Assembly: GCA_958295665.1 (NCBI GenBank)
Contig: OY282560.1
Coordinates: 144,452,091 to 144,516,090, forward strand
Origin: Tipula vernalis
Lineage: Eukaryota > Arthropoda > Insecta > Diptera > Tipulidae
Length of the DNA: 64,000 nt
Reading direction: 5' to 3'
Shown piece by piece: positions 11,961-22,497 of this stretch. The position numbers were made by a program, and so were the translations under genes. Position 1 is the stretch's first letter. Each line of letters begins with the position of its first letter. Under the pieces are notes generated by a model. The model was not told the origin of the DNA and searched no databases. It was given only the letters and a program-made list of their open reading frames with translations.

Positions 11961-12065
11961 AATTTTTTCTTTGATATTATATGGTATGGTATGTAGTATG
12001 ACTTATCCGGACTATCTGGAGCTGGAATCAATTGACCTGAATCAACGTAATCCAGCATGAATTCT

Positions 12066-13017
12066 TTATATGAGACGCTTTTCTAATCTGATGAAGCGAT
12101 TGAAAGCTGTATGACGAGAACGGCCAAGTGGCATTGGATTTTCCTTGAGTGGGATCATAACCACGTAACGACCATCAACTCCTCTAGTGTGTGTGGATAT
12201 AAAAATATCTTCAGCTCGTGGTTCCTCGGCATTACGAGGGGTATGGGATTCGGAATTATCCACAGACCAAAATTGTTCCAACTGTTTATCCAAATCGCAA
12301 TCTGATTGGACCACATGGTATGATAAGGCTGTTAAAGGTTGCGATTGCCTTGCATAGGCAGACACGACCCAGCCCAGCACTGATTCTTGCGCGACAAACC
12401 GATCACCTTCCGAAAAGTAACGGACTACACCGTCGCCTAAGATCGATGTCCAAGTAGATACACCAACTAATGCATCAACATGACCAGGTACAGAAAATGT
12501 TGGGTCAGCGAGTTTATCATCACAAAGCTGACTAGTAAGTGGACACCTAAACCCTTCCTGTGGATTTACACCTGTTATCTTGTTGACAATGACGAAACGT
12601 CTCGGCATTGTAGCTGATAAATCATAGCGATGACGCAACACGCAGTCCACCATGCCCAATGATTTGAAATCATAATTTCACATGGTTTCCAATGAGGTTC
12701 CACTTTTAAACACATTCTAGTGCTATCAAATTAATCTGTGATCCAGAGTCACAAAGTACGCGAACATTTCCAGTTATCGAGTTCGGTTGTTGTAATTTAC
12801 ACAATGCCGTGCCAATTATGGGTAGACCATTGTCGTGATTAGATTGTTCATCCATTGCTATTTGGTTTGCCTGCATATTTTCTGATGGAATTGGATTCTC
12901 AACGCTGATATGATACGATGAACGTTGATTTCTGCTACTTTGTCGTTTATGAACATTGTTGTAACGGTTATTTTGGATATGATTTACTCGCATCACAGAA
13001 TATTTAGGACAATTCAT
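12066..13017 (-). pseudogene. BEL/Pao aspartic protease and linker
   Basis: The right-hand part (12706-13017) ends gag and enters the protease. The active-site word VLCDSGSQINLI is intact (about 12720-12760). After a frame break, 12066-12659 continues with the protease C-terminal part (RCPLTSQLCDDKLADPTF, a VDALVGVSTW turn that replaces the usual IDxLIG), then LGWVVSA and the acidic LDKQLEQFWSVD linker before the RT. This layout matches BEL/Pao. Confidence 0.85.
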
Positions 13018-13029
13018 GCGATTATGTTT

Positions 13030-14228
13030 AGCATAGTCACAGCATAGTCACCAGTGAATGCTGATTCGATAGACAAGAATTGCATACATTCATATCTTTA
13101 ATTTTATTCAGTCGGTTCGCGTATTCCAATTTAGCTAGTTTCTCACAATCCCACGTACGGTGATTTCCGTTCCAGTATACACAATTATCCACTTTCTTAT
13201 TACTTGCGAATGAGTTTAATGATTATTGGTTGTTTGATCTATCCCTATCCGTTTTTGAGCGTTTGGAGTGATTATCATGAAAATCCGAAGCATGGCGCTT
13301 GTTGCGATTCTCATTCGGTGGATAGATATTATTTTGGTTATGTTGACCAGCTTGTGGCACTTGACTGGCCTTTAAATTCCGTATTGCTAAAATACGGCGT
13401 TCGAGGAATGGTAGCAGATCCCGAATTGATGGTGGAGCAACGGGATCGCGGTCCATTTCCCATGCAGCTCTGGTCGATTTGTCCAGTTTACGCAAGATAA
13501 ACACTGCCATAAATGGACTCCAAGCCTCGGTATTGCAATCAAACCGATTTAACGCCCGCAATTCTTGCTCAATGGTATCGATGATTGAACGTAGACGATC
13601 TGGTTGGTAGAATTCCATAGGTGGAATGTCCAGAATCGCATTGATATGAGCCGTTACTTAATACGGGTTGTCGTACGTACCCTCTAATTTCCTCCACATA
13701 CGATCCTACTGTTCCGAATCCCGATGCTGTGTTTCACCAGCGCAAGACTTGGCTTCGCAAACAATGCCGACATGAGCAGATCGATTTTCGAATCAGCTGG
13801 TAGTTCGGTGTTCAAAACTTTACTAACGAATTGGACGCGCCAAGATGTCCAACCCGTATAGCTACCATTGAATTTGGGTAGCATAATTTCATTCACCTTT
13901 GGCACTGTTCGATTATGATTAGGCTTGGCAATATTCATGAATGCGGACAACCTTTCCTTCGTATTGTGATACAAGGTCGCCATTCTTATAGCCACCTCCT
14001 TATTACGAGCGCGCCTGCGTTCAGTGAGGTTAGGTGACTCAGCTATTTCCAACTGTTTGTTTTGAAACAGAGCCCAGTGACGTTCGAGGGCTAATTTTTG
14101 CATGTCGATGATCGCCTCGTTCCATGATTGACCTTCTGGTGATTGACATTTATTATTGAGTCGCTTAATAAGTTTAATGGCTATGGTACGTTCTTCAACC
14201 AGCCCCTTGATTTTAGCGCTACCCTTCA
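13030..14228 (-). pseudogene. BEL/Pao gag with zinc knuckles
   Basis: The likely start is the ATG at 14228 (MKGSAKIKGLVEER). An amphipathic helical region follows, then LPKFNGSYTGWTSWRVQFV, the DUF1759 core signature of BEL/Pao gag. A frameshift lies near 13690. Gag continues with MEFYQPDRLRSIIDTIEQEL and an RAAWEMD word (13223-13618), a basic NRNKRHASDFHDNHSKRSKT segment, then Cys/His words on the way to the protease (CVYWNGNHRTWDC, VCNSCLSNQHS; about 13050-13180). Order and motifs fit the family, but the frame breaks make it non-functional. Confidence 0.87.
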
Positions 14229-14330
14229 TTTGGCTACCCTGTAATAATCCAGAGCCGATCAGATTCCAAATTAGCACTACTGGCCGTGCCCGCAGATGTG
14301 AGAATTATGGAAAAACAACTTCAAAAGGTT

Positions 14331-14600
14331 GCAGGTGATGTATCTGGTAATCGACGCCATCACCGTGTCGTGTATAAGAACCATGCAAAAAATAATTATA
14401 GAATATTTGCAGGTAATCGACGCCATCACCACCACATGGTTAGCAAATATACAAAAATGATTATAGAATATTGCAGGTGATGTATCTAGTAATCGACGCC
14501 ATCACCGTGTACATATACGAGTTATGCAAAACTAATTATAAAATATTTGCAGGCAATGTATCTAGTACTCGACGCCATCACCGCGTAATCGATGGAAAAA
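14331..14600 (-). repeat. Tandem repeat in BEL/Pao leader, about 4 units
   Basis: Units of about 78, 64 and 76 bp begin at gcaggt/gcaggc words at 14331, 14409, 14473 and 14549. Each contains tcgacgccatcacc and most contain aattataraatat. The array lies between PBS and gag, so it belongs to the untranslated leader. It might carry repeated structural or packaging signals, but that is inference. Confidence 0.8.
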
Positions 14601-14967
14601 GATGGGCGGTGTCTTATGAAACGTTCAATGCACTAACAATGCGATAGAACATTCCAGCAGTGCATGCCTCGTGGAATTTGTCCAAATAATTTCATGAACC
14701 CCACAATGTGAGCAATATATTGCGCAATAATTGACTAGTGATAATGAATCACTTCACCACAAATTTACAACATTACACGTAAAAATAACAATTCCAATTT
14801 TATCATGCACATTTTACACGTACACCGCCATTCTAAAAATTTCACCAGCGGTCACTTAAACAAAACAATAAAAAAAATATACCTGATGATTTCGGCTAAC
14901 ACCGCTACAATTATACGGCTCCAATCTATTACAACTTCAATTGTTGTAGACGGGGACAATCACTATG

Positions 14968-14985
14968 TCCCGGGTTTCGGCACCA
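14968..14985 (-). promoter_or_regulatory. Primer-binding site, tRNA-Phe
   Basis: The plus strand reads TCCCGGGTTTCGGCACCA, which equals the last 15 bases of animal tRNA-Phe plus CCA as I know that tRNA. The element strand is therefore complementary to the tRNA 3' end. It sits 4 bases inside the 5' LTR, the normal place for the minus-strand primer. Confidence 0.9.
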
Positions 14986-14989
14986 AAAA

Positions 14990-15160
14990 TGTTGTATTTG
15001 TGGACTTTTTAATAATAACGAATCGAGATAATAATCGAGTACGATTTATGTTATTTTATTTCTTTATTTCGTGCGCGCTGTGCGAATTATAACACAAGGC
15101 TTACTAAAAAAATTAACACAAACGAAAATCAAACTGTGTGGAGTGAAATGTATTTGAACA
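14990..15160 (-). repeat. BEL/Pao 5' LTR
   Basis: A 171-bp LTR beginning TGTTG and ending GAACA as written on the plus strand, so it keeps the usual TG...CA termini. It is followed by the CCTTC duplication at 15161-15165. Confidence 0.9.
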
Positions 15161-15165
15161 CCTTC

Positions 15166-16790
15166 CTATCGTATATTACTGGTTGTAACTTCGGAGATAA
15201 GGTTCTGATAAGCTGCAGGTTTTGAAGCTTTATACAAATTGCCTTTATTTAAAACATCGGGTCACTATCTAAACATATGTATCTCTTCAAGTTCTCCTTG
15301 ATCTCCAAACTATAAACCTCCAGGTAGCCGTAGATTGTTCCCGAAAATGGCCCTGTATGGTGTCCAGATGTGTATTATACATCGCTGATCAGAAACACCA
15401 TGGCGATAAATCTCAGTCGTGTTGGTTTCCATGAAGATGTATACTTATACCGAATAACTGTGCAATTTATTACATCTATCGGTGGTTGGTAAAACCCTCT
15501 CAAATGGTTCCACTTTAACCGCGGCAAATCGATGACATTTTGGACAACATTCCCTACCGCATATCTAGGCTCTGATCAGGAGAATCGTTTTGACGTATTT
15601 TCGCTAGTAATTATCGATTCCTAGGTGTCCCTCACTTGCTCATGGTATTCCTTCGGCTTGTAATCCTTTGTTTTGATACTACCAGTAAAGATCGACCCTC
15701 ATCGGGTAGCGTTTGTATGGAGAAGGTCATCCTTGGGGGGAGTACTAACGGAAATATTTCACACATTGCACAATAGTTTAAGTATAGATAACGCTTTTGA
15801 GTAGTCTGCAATAACTCAATAGAGTCCTTTATGATTGCGATCTTTTCTTCGTCGTCTGTTCTGATATGAATAATGTTCATTCCTAAAAATCCAAAACCTT
15901 TGGCCAATTCCTTGAGTGGTCATTGAAATTCTTTACGATGATGATAATGTCGTCCATGAATTCAACGCACGTTTTCTAGATAAAATGATTTTGACTCAAT
16001 ACATGTACTATGCATTATCTCCACATTATTGACTTCTATGGCTCTTTCTCCTGGTTGGTGGTCCGTTTGGTTCTAATGGTTTCCATTTCTTGTAACTACC
16101 AAAATTTTAATCTCCCGCGAGATTATTCCTCTCCCGTTTCATAACCTTGCGGTTATAGCATAGTCCGTCTTTTCTGTCACCAAACTCCACCATAATCTGC
16201 TAAGCTAGCAGGAGTATCTAGTCACGGTGGGACCGGTAGTCGAACTACTTCTAAGTAATTGAGTGACCGGTGAGCCTAGCGCTAACCTAGCACGTATTAC
16301 AGCCTTAACACCACAACCAAAATCTATTCTTTGTTCCGTTTTGAGCGTAACAGCAATTGTATATTAAGGGGTGCATTAGGGTGGCGTAAGCAGCAGCTTC
16401 CATCGGGCGACCCTAACAACTTGAAATCCTTTTTATTAAAAGGTTTTAATATTTAAAAAATATTAGGTTTGGATTCAATATTTTGAAAAATCGTGGGAAC
16501 TCTTTTGTGTTTAACGCAAATTAACATTAATACTAATTTTATGTACAGAACTCATGGTTCAATAATTATCAACCACTGTAGTCAGTACCGTATAAACCAT
16601 GTAGAAAGTACATTACCGAATAATTCCAAATTTCCGACGTGGTATTCTGTTCGTTTGAGAATATCTTTTAAGACAAAATTCAAACTGCTGGCAAAATCAA
16701 AAGCTTTTAACCCTACCATACTATATACGAGTATGATAGTCAAATTTGCATTCTTCGAAAAAATATAGAATCGGAGTCGGATATCAGAAC
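15166..16790. other. Mixed sequence, unrecognised coding remnant on minus strand
   Basis: A 91-codon minus-strand frame at 15632-15907 and a neighbouring frame at about 15200-15540 with several long stop-poor stretches suggest old coding DNA. I could not match it to a family. From about 16100 to 16420 the sequence is more GC-rich, like the leader or tail of a retroelement, again without a firm match. The rest to 16790 is AT-rich. Removal of the BEL/Pao element would join this region to 9533-9675. Confidence 0.35.
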
Positions 16791-16794
16791 TGGT

Positions 16795-17575
16795 TATAAT
16801 AACTATCTAAAGTTCAGGATTCAATTAAAAGAGATCTGAAATTCTTCTGGTAGTTTAATAAAGCACTTTCTACTAAATCGGAATCTCCCAGCGTTATGAA
16901 CTATGTATGCAGATATAATAGCTCAAACCATTCCATAAAGATTTGTAATTGATTTTATGCTTACTTCAGAAGCGTATTCAATTAATTAACTTGATGGTAT
17001 TTACTGATGGTATTCCTAGTAAATTTGTCATTCAGACTGACCAATCTTCAAGTTAAGCCTTTAGCGATCATTTTTAACAAATCAATTAATAGTTGCGTAT
17101 TTTCTAAAGCATGGAAGACCACGTTTATTATTCCTGTTTTTAAATCGGGTGCTGTTGTTGATGTAACTAATTCTAGTAGAAGTAATGACACTTTATTTAT
17201 AAAGCTCAACATGGATTTATACCTGGTAAATGAACGTCTATTAATTTGTTAGAGTTTTACAGTTTCCTTTTAAACCAGATTGACCATAATGGTCAAGCAG
17301 ATTGTATGTATACTGATTTTCAAAAGGCATTTGATAAGATTGACTATCAATTGCTTATAAATCAATTGGACTTCATGAATGTAACTGCCAAATATAAGAA
17401 TTGGCCAATATCATATTTAACTGAACGTACAGTTTATGTCAAATTTAACGGGGTTTGTTCTATTACCTATATTTACTCCTACAACCGGGATGCCGGAGCG
17501 CTCTAGACTTGGCACATTATTGTTTTATTATTCATAAACAACAGTGTCTTTAACATGTCGACTAAATGTCTATTA
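16795..17575 (+). pseudogene. Jockey/CR1-like LINE reverse transcriptase, 5' portion
   Basis: A non-LTR RT fragment. Around 16830-16960 the sequence fits the linker between endonuclease and RT (KFFW word). Then come TDGIPSKFVIQTD, PLAIIFNKSINSCVFSKAWK and the FIIPVFKSG motif (about 17080-17150). A second frame has CMYTDFQKAFDKIDYQLL (about 17300-17350), the first catalytic aspartate block, then YLTERTVYVKFNG. It continues to about 17555 with a decayed PLLFILFIND-like region. The element is cut at 17575 by the R1-like insertion and resumes at 21180 with the YADD box. Frameshifts make it inactive. Confidence 0.85.
17564..17575. repeat. Target-site duplication AAATGTCTATTA (left)
   Basis: A perfect 12-bp copy occurs at 21180-21191, on the other side of the R1-like LINE. 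It marks the insertion point inside the Jockey/CR1-like RT. Confidence 0.88.
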
Positions 17576-17749
17576 GATAGCTTACATCTACAAAGCCTTC
17601 ACATTTGAAGACGAGTTTGTAGTAGGCAACAAGTTGCAATTCTCTCAAACGCTACCGGTCTTGACCCAAGTGGATCTGATTGAGAATATCAATTTCCTAG
17701 AAACAGTAAAACGCCTAGGACACCGCCTCGATCAGGAAGGGAGTCTTGT

Positions 17750-18330
17750 CAGTCGATTTATGGCGCAGCATCGAATACACTGAAAGAAACGAGGGAGGTT
17801 GCGAGAACTGTCGAGCAGATTTCTACGCTAAACCAGGTTGAAACGTCGGATACGGGACTTGAACAGATTATTAGCAATATTCTTGCGGGTATAACCCAAA
17901 CAAAGGAGACAGAGGAGGCCACTGTCGAGGAGCTATCTCTTCTGGAGGCGATAATAGAGGAAGACATGTTTCGGAGATGTAAACAGATTCTTTCGAAAAT
18001 GAGAATTGCGACTACCAGGCATAAAAATGTATCCAACGATATAAAGTTTGGTTTATAGGAGCTTGAGGATGTGATTGGCGCCATAATAAATGGCAATACA
18101 GTTCGAAAAACTGTCGGGGTGCAAAGGTTACGAGTGACTTAGTCCTCACAGCACGATCCGAATCTAAAAATAGGTATTCCGACCCAAGCGGGAGGTTTGA
18201 AGAGGGCAGCTTCAAGTCCGGCCAACCAAAACGGAGAAAAGAAGCATAGGAAGAGATGAATGTCGAGATGAGGCAGAGAAATGAGTCGGAGAGGGAGAAA
18301 CGACTTACAAAAGCCGAGGAAAAATAGGTC
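17750..18330 (+). pseudogene. R1-like LINE ORF1, N-terminal coiled region
   Basis: A stop-poor frame (about 17765-18057) gives a hydrophilic, E-rich sequence (TLKETREVARTVEQISTLNQ, then EEATVEELSLLEAIIEEDMF) suggestive of a coiled coil. Stops at about 18058 and 18331 separate it from the main ORF1 piece. The order fits the N-terminal half of R1-type ORF1 proteins. Confidence 0.6.
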
Positions 18331-18333
18331 TAA

Positions 18334-19056
18334 ATTCGGCAAGCCAGCAGAGAGATAGCTGAGGTCGAACCTACCGCAAACAACCAGGTAAGAGTCAATA
18401 AAAGACGAAGAAGAGTTAGGCCAGACGCATTTCTTATAAGACCGAAAGAAGGCCAATCATATGCAGAGGTTTTAAAGGAGATCCGGAGCAAGGTAAATTC
18501 GGATGAGTCCGCGGTGGAAATTTGGGCAATCCGACAAACCAGAGCCGGAGAGGTCCTTCTTGAGTTAGGATCCCGAACCAAAAATAAGGATAGATTTAGA
18601 GAGGTTCTGAGAAATACACTGGGTAATAATAGTGGCAGGATAATAGTGGAGATACGCGATCTGGATTGGTACACCAAAAAATCAGTGGAGGAAGCACTTA
18701 AGGAAATAACTCCGGGGATAGAGGCTATAGAGGTAAATATCTTCCCAAGCTCTAGGGATCAGAAATTGGCCGTAGTAGTATTGAATGGTAGAGCACCCTG
18801 GAAGCTTCTTGAAAAAGGGAAATTCAAAATAGGCTCACTTATTGCAGGATGCGTAAAAGAGCCATTGTCAAACACGAGCAAGCTTTGTTACGGGTGTTTC
18901 GGTAAAAATCACAAGGCAAAATTATGTAGCAATAAAAGCCGCTGCGTGCTATGTCTAGAGAAGGGAGTTGATCAGGCAGACTTAGTCCATGTTATGGCAT
19001 CTAGCAAATACAAGGTGTATCGGGATGCTCTCCAGGCGGCCAAGAACCATCTATGA
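18334..19056 (+). CDS. R1-like LINE ORF1 protein (gag-like, zinc knuckle)
   Basis: An open frame runs from after the stop at 18331 to 19056, the first in-frame Met being near 18514. It has a basic segment (RVNKRRRRVRPDAFLIRP), then SYAEVLKEIRSKV and the RRM-like fold region around EIWAIRQTRAGEVLLELGS. A canonical CX2CX4HX4C knuckle is CYGCFGKNHKAKLC, followed by a second Cys pair (CVLCLEKG). In R1-clade LINEs this protein binds the element RNA. It ends at 19056 overlapping the ORF2 start in an ATGA arrangement (ATG 19053). This is the best preserved part of the element, but the upstream half is separated by a stop. Confidence 0.82.
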   Translation: MRQASREIAEVEPTANNQVRVNKRRRRVRPDAFLIRPKEGQSYAEVLKEIRSKVNSDESAVEIWAIRQTRAGEVLLELGSRTKNKDRFREVLRNTLGNNSGRIIVEIRDLDWYTKKSVEEALKEITPGIEAIEVNIFPSSRDQKLAVVVLNGRAPWKLLEKGKFKIGSLIAGCVKEPLSNTSKLCYGCFGKNHKAKLCSNKSRCVLCLEKGVDQADLVHVMASSKYKVYRDALQAAKNHL

Positions 19057-20030
19057 TAATTATCCTACAAGGAAATATGATTTGCAGCAAATCCGCCGAC
19101 TGTCTTCTGCAGCAGCTGGCAATCGAACAAGGAGCAGGGCTACTACTGCTGAGTGAGCAATATCGGAAGAAAGAGGTATCATGGTATCCTGATCTCCTGG
19201 GTACTGCATCCATTTTTTATTTTCATCTACGTATATTCTACCACGTGCCTGATCGTTTCGGCTTGCGAGGTATCAATGCCATAGCGCAAACTACGACATG
19301 GTAAACCTCCCGTGTATTGGTAGACACAGGATATCGCGGATCTGCGAAAGATATGCTTGGCACTACGACGGAAGGCACAACGTGCAACCGATAGTTGACC
19401 GCATAAGCGCAGAGCACACATTTGCTAAGAAACATCTCCGACGGGCTATAACCCTGAGTAAAACCAATTGCTGGAGGAAGCTGCTGGACGATATGGATGA
19501 CCCGTGGGGTCTAGGATACAAAAATGTCACAAAAAAACTCGGAACCCAGAAGCTAGCAGGTTTGTTGGATGCCACCAAAACAGAAAGGTAGGTCTAGACG
19601 GAATACCTGACAAAGTTCTAAAATTGGTCTTCCAACTAAAGTCAGAACTGCTGTTAAATATGTATATCTTGTGCCTTTCCGAGTGTGTGTTTAGCTCACG
19701 CTGGAAGACGGCTAAACTAACACTGATTAGCAAACGTAAAGGAGACCCAAGGCTACCTTCGTCTTACCGACCCCTGTGCATGCTGGACACAGCGGGCATG
19801 GTTCTCGAAAAGCCTATCAGAGCAAGACTAACTGCGGCGATCATAACTGTCGATGACCTATCGCCTCGACAGTATGGCTTGTGGGGGCAGTGGGGTTATC
19901 AACAATTAATGCGATCGGCGATCAAGGCAGCTGAGAGTCACAACCGCTCTGCACGTCGGATCGTACTATTTGTGACGCTGGGTGTTAAAAACGTCTTTAA
20001 CTCTGCGCGATGATGTGACATGCTTGGCGC
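19053..20030 (+). pseudogene. R1-like LINE ORF2: endonuclease start and RT
   Basis: ORF2 begins with the endonuclease N-terminus (LLQQLAIEQGAGLLLLSEQY, then WYPDLLGTASI). After about 19215 the endonuclease body is missing. The linker reappears at about 19420 (AKKHLRRAITLSKTNCWRKL, PWGLGYKNVTKKLG). The RT follows in another frame: GLDGIPDKVLKLVFQLKSEL, RWKTAKLTLISKRKGDP, SSYRPLCMLDTAGMVLEK and LSPRQYGL, with a VTLGVKNVFNSAR block that replaces the usual VTLDVxNAFNSA, so the first catalytic Asp is now Gly. Inactive. Confidence 0.85.
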
Positions 20031-21100
20031 TTTGGAGAACAAGTTTCATGTACCCAGCTATCTGCTACGAATAGTAGATGATTATTTAAGGAACCTTACC
20101 CTGTTGTACGAAACAGGGCTCTATATAAGGGCCTAACTTATGGAATGCGTTCTACGACAGTCTTTTGAGGATTCAACTAGAGGGTTACCAATAAGGGTTT
20201 GCGAGCAAGTTATCAAGGCAAAAAGGCTTTGAAGTATTTGGGGATCACAATCAACGCCAAATTGAGTTTTTTTGAGCAAATCCGGGAAACAGCGGATAAG
20301 GCGGCAAAGGGGATAGCGGCTCTAAGCAGACTAATGGCTAATGTTGGCGGCCCGAGATCCAGCAAAAGACGTCTTCTAATGTCGTCTACCCAATCTGTAC
20401 TACTGTGTGGAGCAGAAATATGGGCCAACTCACTTGACAAGCATATATACCGGAAGCGGCTATCTCAAGTACAGAGGAGAGGATCACTAAGAGTAGCATC
20501 GGCATACCGAACAGTGTCGAAAGCTGCAATCCTAGTTATAGCTGGAAGTATCCCAATTCACCTTCTGACGAATGAACGGAGGAGAATCTTCTTAAGAAAA
20601 TCAGAGGTCGGCAGGGAGATAGCAGCAAAGGAGGAAAGGTCTTGTACTCTCGAAAGTTGGCAGGCTACTTGGGAAAGATAAATAAGCGGAAGGTGGACTG
20701 CGCGTTTAATTAAACGAGTGAGCCCGTGGATTGAGAGGAGTCACGGTGAGGTCGGATACTACTTAACACAGTTTTTAAGCGGGCATGGATACTTCCGGAA
20801 GTATTTGCAAACAAAGGGTAAGGAGAAAGCGGACGAACGAAGTAGATGGCTAGAGAGAGAAATAGGCCCTTAGTCTCCAGAGACAGCAATCGATACAATG
20901 CTAAAAGAAGAACCTAGTTGGGAGCTTGTGAAGAGGATTGTCGAGGTTATTTTGAAAGCTAAAAAGGCGGATATGGACAGGTGCCCATCGTTTGGGAGTG
21001 TGCTGTAAGTGGAGCAAAAGTTGTGAAGTGTTTTGAAGTAATGTGAAGAACGGTCCTAGGTTAGTCTTGCAGATGGGGCTGATCATTTTAGTCGGTAGTT
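20031..21100 (+). pseudogene. R1-like LINE ORF2: RT thumb and C-terminus
   Basis: A short piece (about 20031-20165) covers the segment before the F/YADD box, which is absent. From 20199 an open frame gives KKALKYLGITINAKLSFFEQ, KGIAALSRLMANVGGP, LLCGAEIWANSL and QVQRRGSLRVASAYRTVS, the typical R1-clade region after the palm. To about 21000 further decayed sequence follows (HGYFRKYLQTKG word). Confidence 0.82.
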
Positions 21101-21179
21101 CGGTGGCGAAAGTTCGACACATGTGTGTAAATGCATTTCCACCGCCCCCAATAAAAAAATAAAAATAAAAAAAATTGAA

Positions 21180-21300
21180 AAATGTCTATTACGATATATG
21201 CCGATGATCTTAATATATTTCGATCAATTAAATCTGACAATGACTGCTCCTTACAAAATGATTTAAGATTGTTAATGAAGTTGAGTAGATTAATCTATCA
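21180..21300 (+). pseudogene. Jockey/CR1-like LINE RT, YADD box (resumed)
   Basis: After the second copy of the 12-bp duplication the interrupted LINE continues with ITIYADDLNIFRSIKSDND, i.e. the YADD catalytic box and its usual flank. Continuity with the fragment ending at 17575 is supported by the duplication and by the expected order of RT motifs. It fades out by about 21300. Confidence 0.83.
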
Positions 21301-22347
21301 GCTCCGTAATGTTCCAGTAGGGTGCGCATCACGTGAGCTGTTCTGGTTATGTATTAGGCAGCTGCGTAGTGGGTACAATTGTATAAGGGGTCCTGTTCAC
21401 AATTGGCAAGTGTACGTGCTGCCCCTTCTAATTTCTAATTTTAATTTGAATCAATAGGCTACATTATGCAAAAGATAACAAATCTAGTACAATTTGTGTA
21501 CTTTTTATTTTTTTTAAATGACTTTTTTAATTTGTTGACAGAAAATAAATTCGTTTTGTCAAAAAAGACGTTCTTGTAGTTCCACCCAAATTTTTGCCGG
21601 CAGCGCTGATAGCAGAGATTTTGCTAATGTGTTTCCAGCAAGAGGCAACTTGCAGAATTCTGCGTGGCAAGTAGAATTCATGTATTTCATTCCATATAAA
21701 CTAGTATTTTCTAATTTTGATACTTGCAGAGTTTTACACATCTGTTTCCAGCATTAATGCTCAGGGATCAAATTATCAAACTGATCTGATGATTTCTGTA
21801 AGTAATTCAGTTTTATGTCAATATTTACGTTGTGAATTTCAAAATAGATTTGATTTAGCTCAATTCCTATCCATGTTCTTTGATGGCGTGGCCGGATAAT
21901 TGCCGTTAACTCTAGTTGCCTTCAGCTTTCCGATAGATGGAAGGCATTTTCAAATATTTTTCTCCTTAATTACAAATTCAATGTTGGAAACCTGAAGATT
22001 AACACAAGCGGAATAAAATTTATAATATTTGATGAATATTTACTTGAAGGATTAATATTTCTATGTAAGAAATACTAATATAAACAACTTGCATTATGAA
22101 ACAAACCACAATTTAGGAAATAACATTTAACTGGAAATTGGTAATTTTTCTGAGAAACCGGGCATTAGAAATATTTAATTAATCATTACTTTAATTACAT
22201 TTTATTACTCAAACAATATTCAGGTTCCTCCTGGATTCCGTCCTTATTTGAGTCGATGGACGGGTAAGCGAATTGTTAATTGTTGGGTTGTAATAACTAT
22301 TTTTTTTAGCGAAAGTGATCGGGTTCGGCTTAGCCAACAAAATTGTC
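21301..22347. other. No recognised feature
   Basis: AT-rich DNA with short frames only. It could include the decayed 3' end of the Jockey/CR1-like LINE, but no motif is clear. Confidence 0.35.
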
Positions 22348-22497
22348 AAACAGTATATTACGATTTTTCAGTAAATAGTCTAATTTGTTCCGAAATAATT
22401 TTACAACAGTGTTTTTAAATGGTAGGTTAAAAACACTGTTGTAAAATTATTTCGGAACAAATTAGACTATTTACTGAAAAATCGTAATATACTGTTT
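22348..22497. repeat. Perfect 71-bp inverted repeat with 8-nt loop
   Basis: The left arm is 22348-22418 and the right arm 22427-22497. I compared them base by base and found no mismatch. The loop is atggtagg. Transcription from either strand would give a perfect 71-bp hairpin RNA. The first base beyond each arm does not extend the pairing. No TIR-bounded element or duplication was found around it. It may be a hairpin-RNA locus, a foldback mini-element or an assembly/template-switch product. Confidence 0.92.

Larger units (their letters stand above)
9676..15160 (-). mobile_element. BEL/Pao LTR retrotransposon, structurally complete, coding-defective
   Basis: A 5,485-bp element in minus orientation is bounded by two similar LTRs and a 5-bp duplication (CCTTC). 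Behind the 5' LTR lies an 18-nt primer-binding site, and in front of the 3' LTR lies a polypurine tract. Domain order in element sense is long leader with tandem repeats, gag, aspartic protease, RT, A17/RNase H, then a short residue of integrase. The integrase catalytic core is deleted and the reading frames are interrupted, so it cannot be autonomous. The LTRs differ by a small indel and several substitutions, so the insertion is not very recent. Confidence 0.93.
17576..21179 (+). mobile_element. R1-like LINE, internally deleted
   Basis: A 3.6-kb non-LTR element is flanked by a perfect 12-bp duplication and ends in an A-rich tail with aataaaaaaataaaaataaaa words (about 21150-21179). It has ORF1 with a CCHC knuckle and ORF2 with endonuclease N-terminus, RT and a C-terminal region, in R1-clade style. 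Most of the endonuclease and the RT segment with the F/YADD box are deleted, and the 5' part has stops. It is not in 28S rDNA: its target is another LINE. Confidence 0.87.

Noticed and set aside
15632..15907. 91-codon minus-strand frame, considered as a viral or retroelement remnant
   Set aside because: I found no motif that supports any family, so I left it unassigned.
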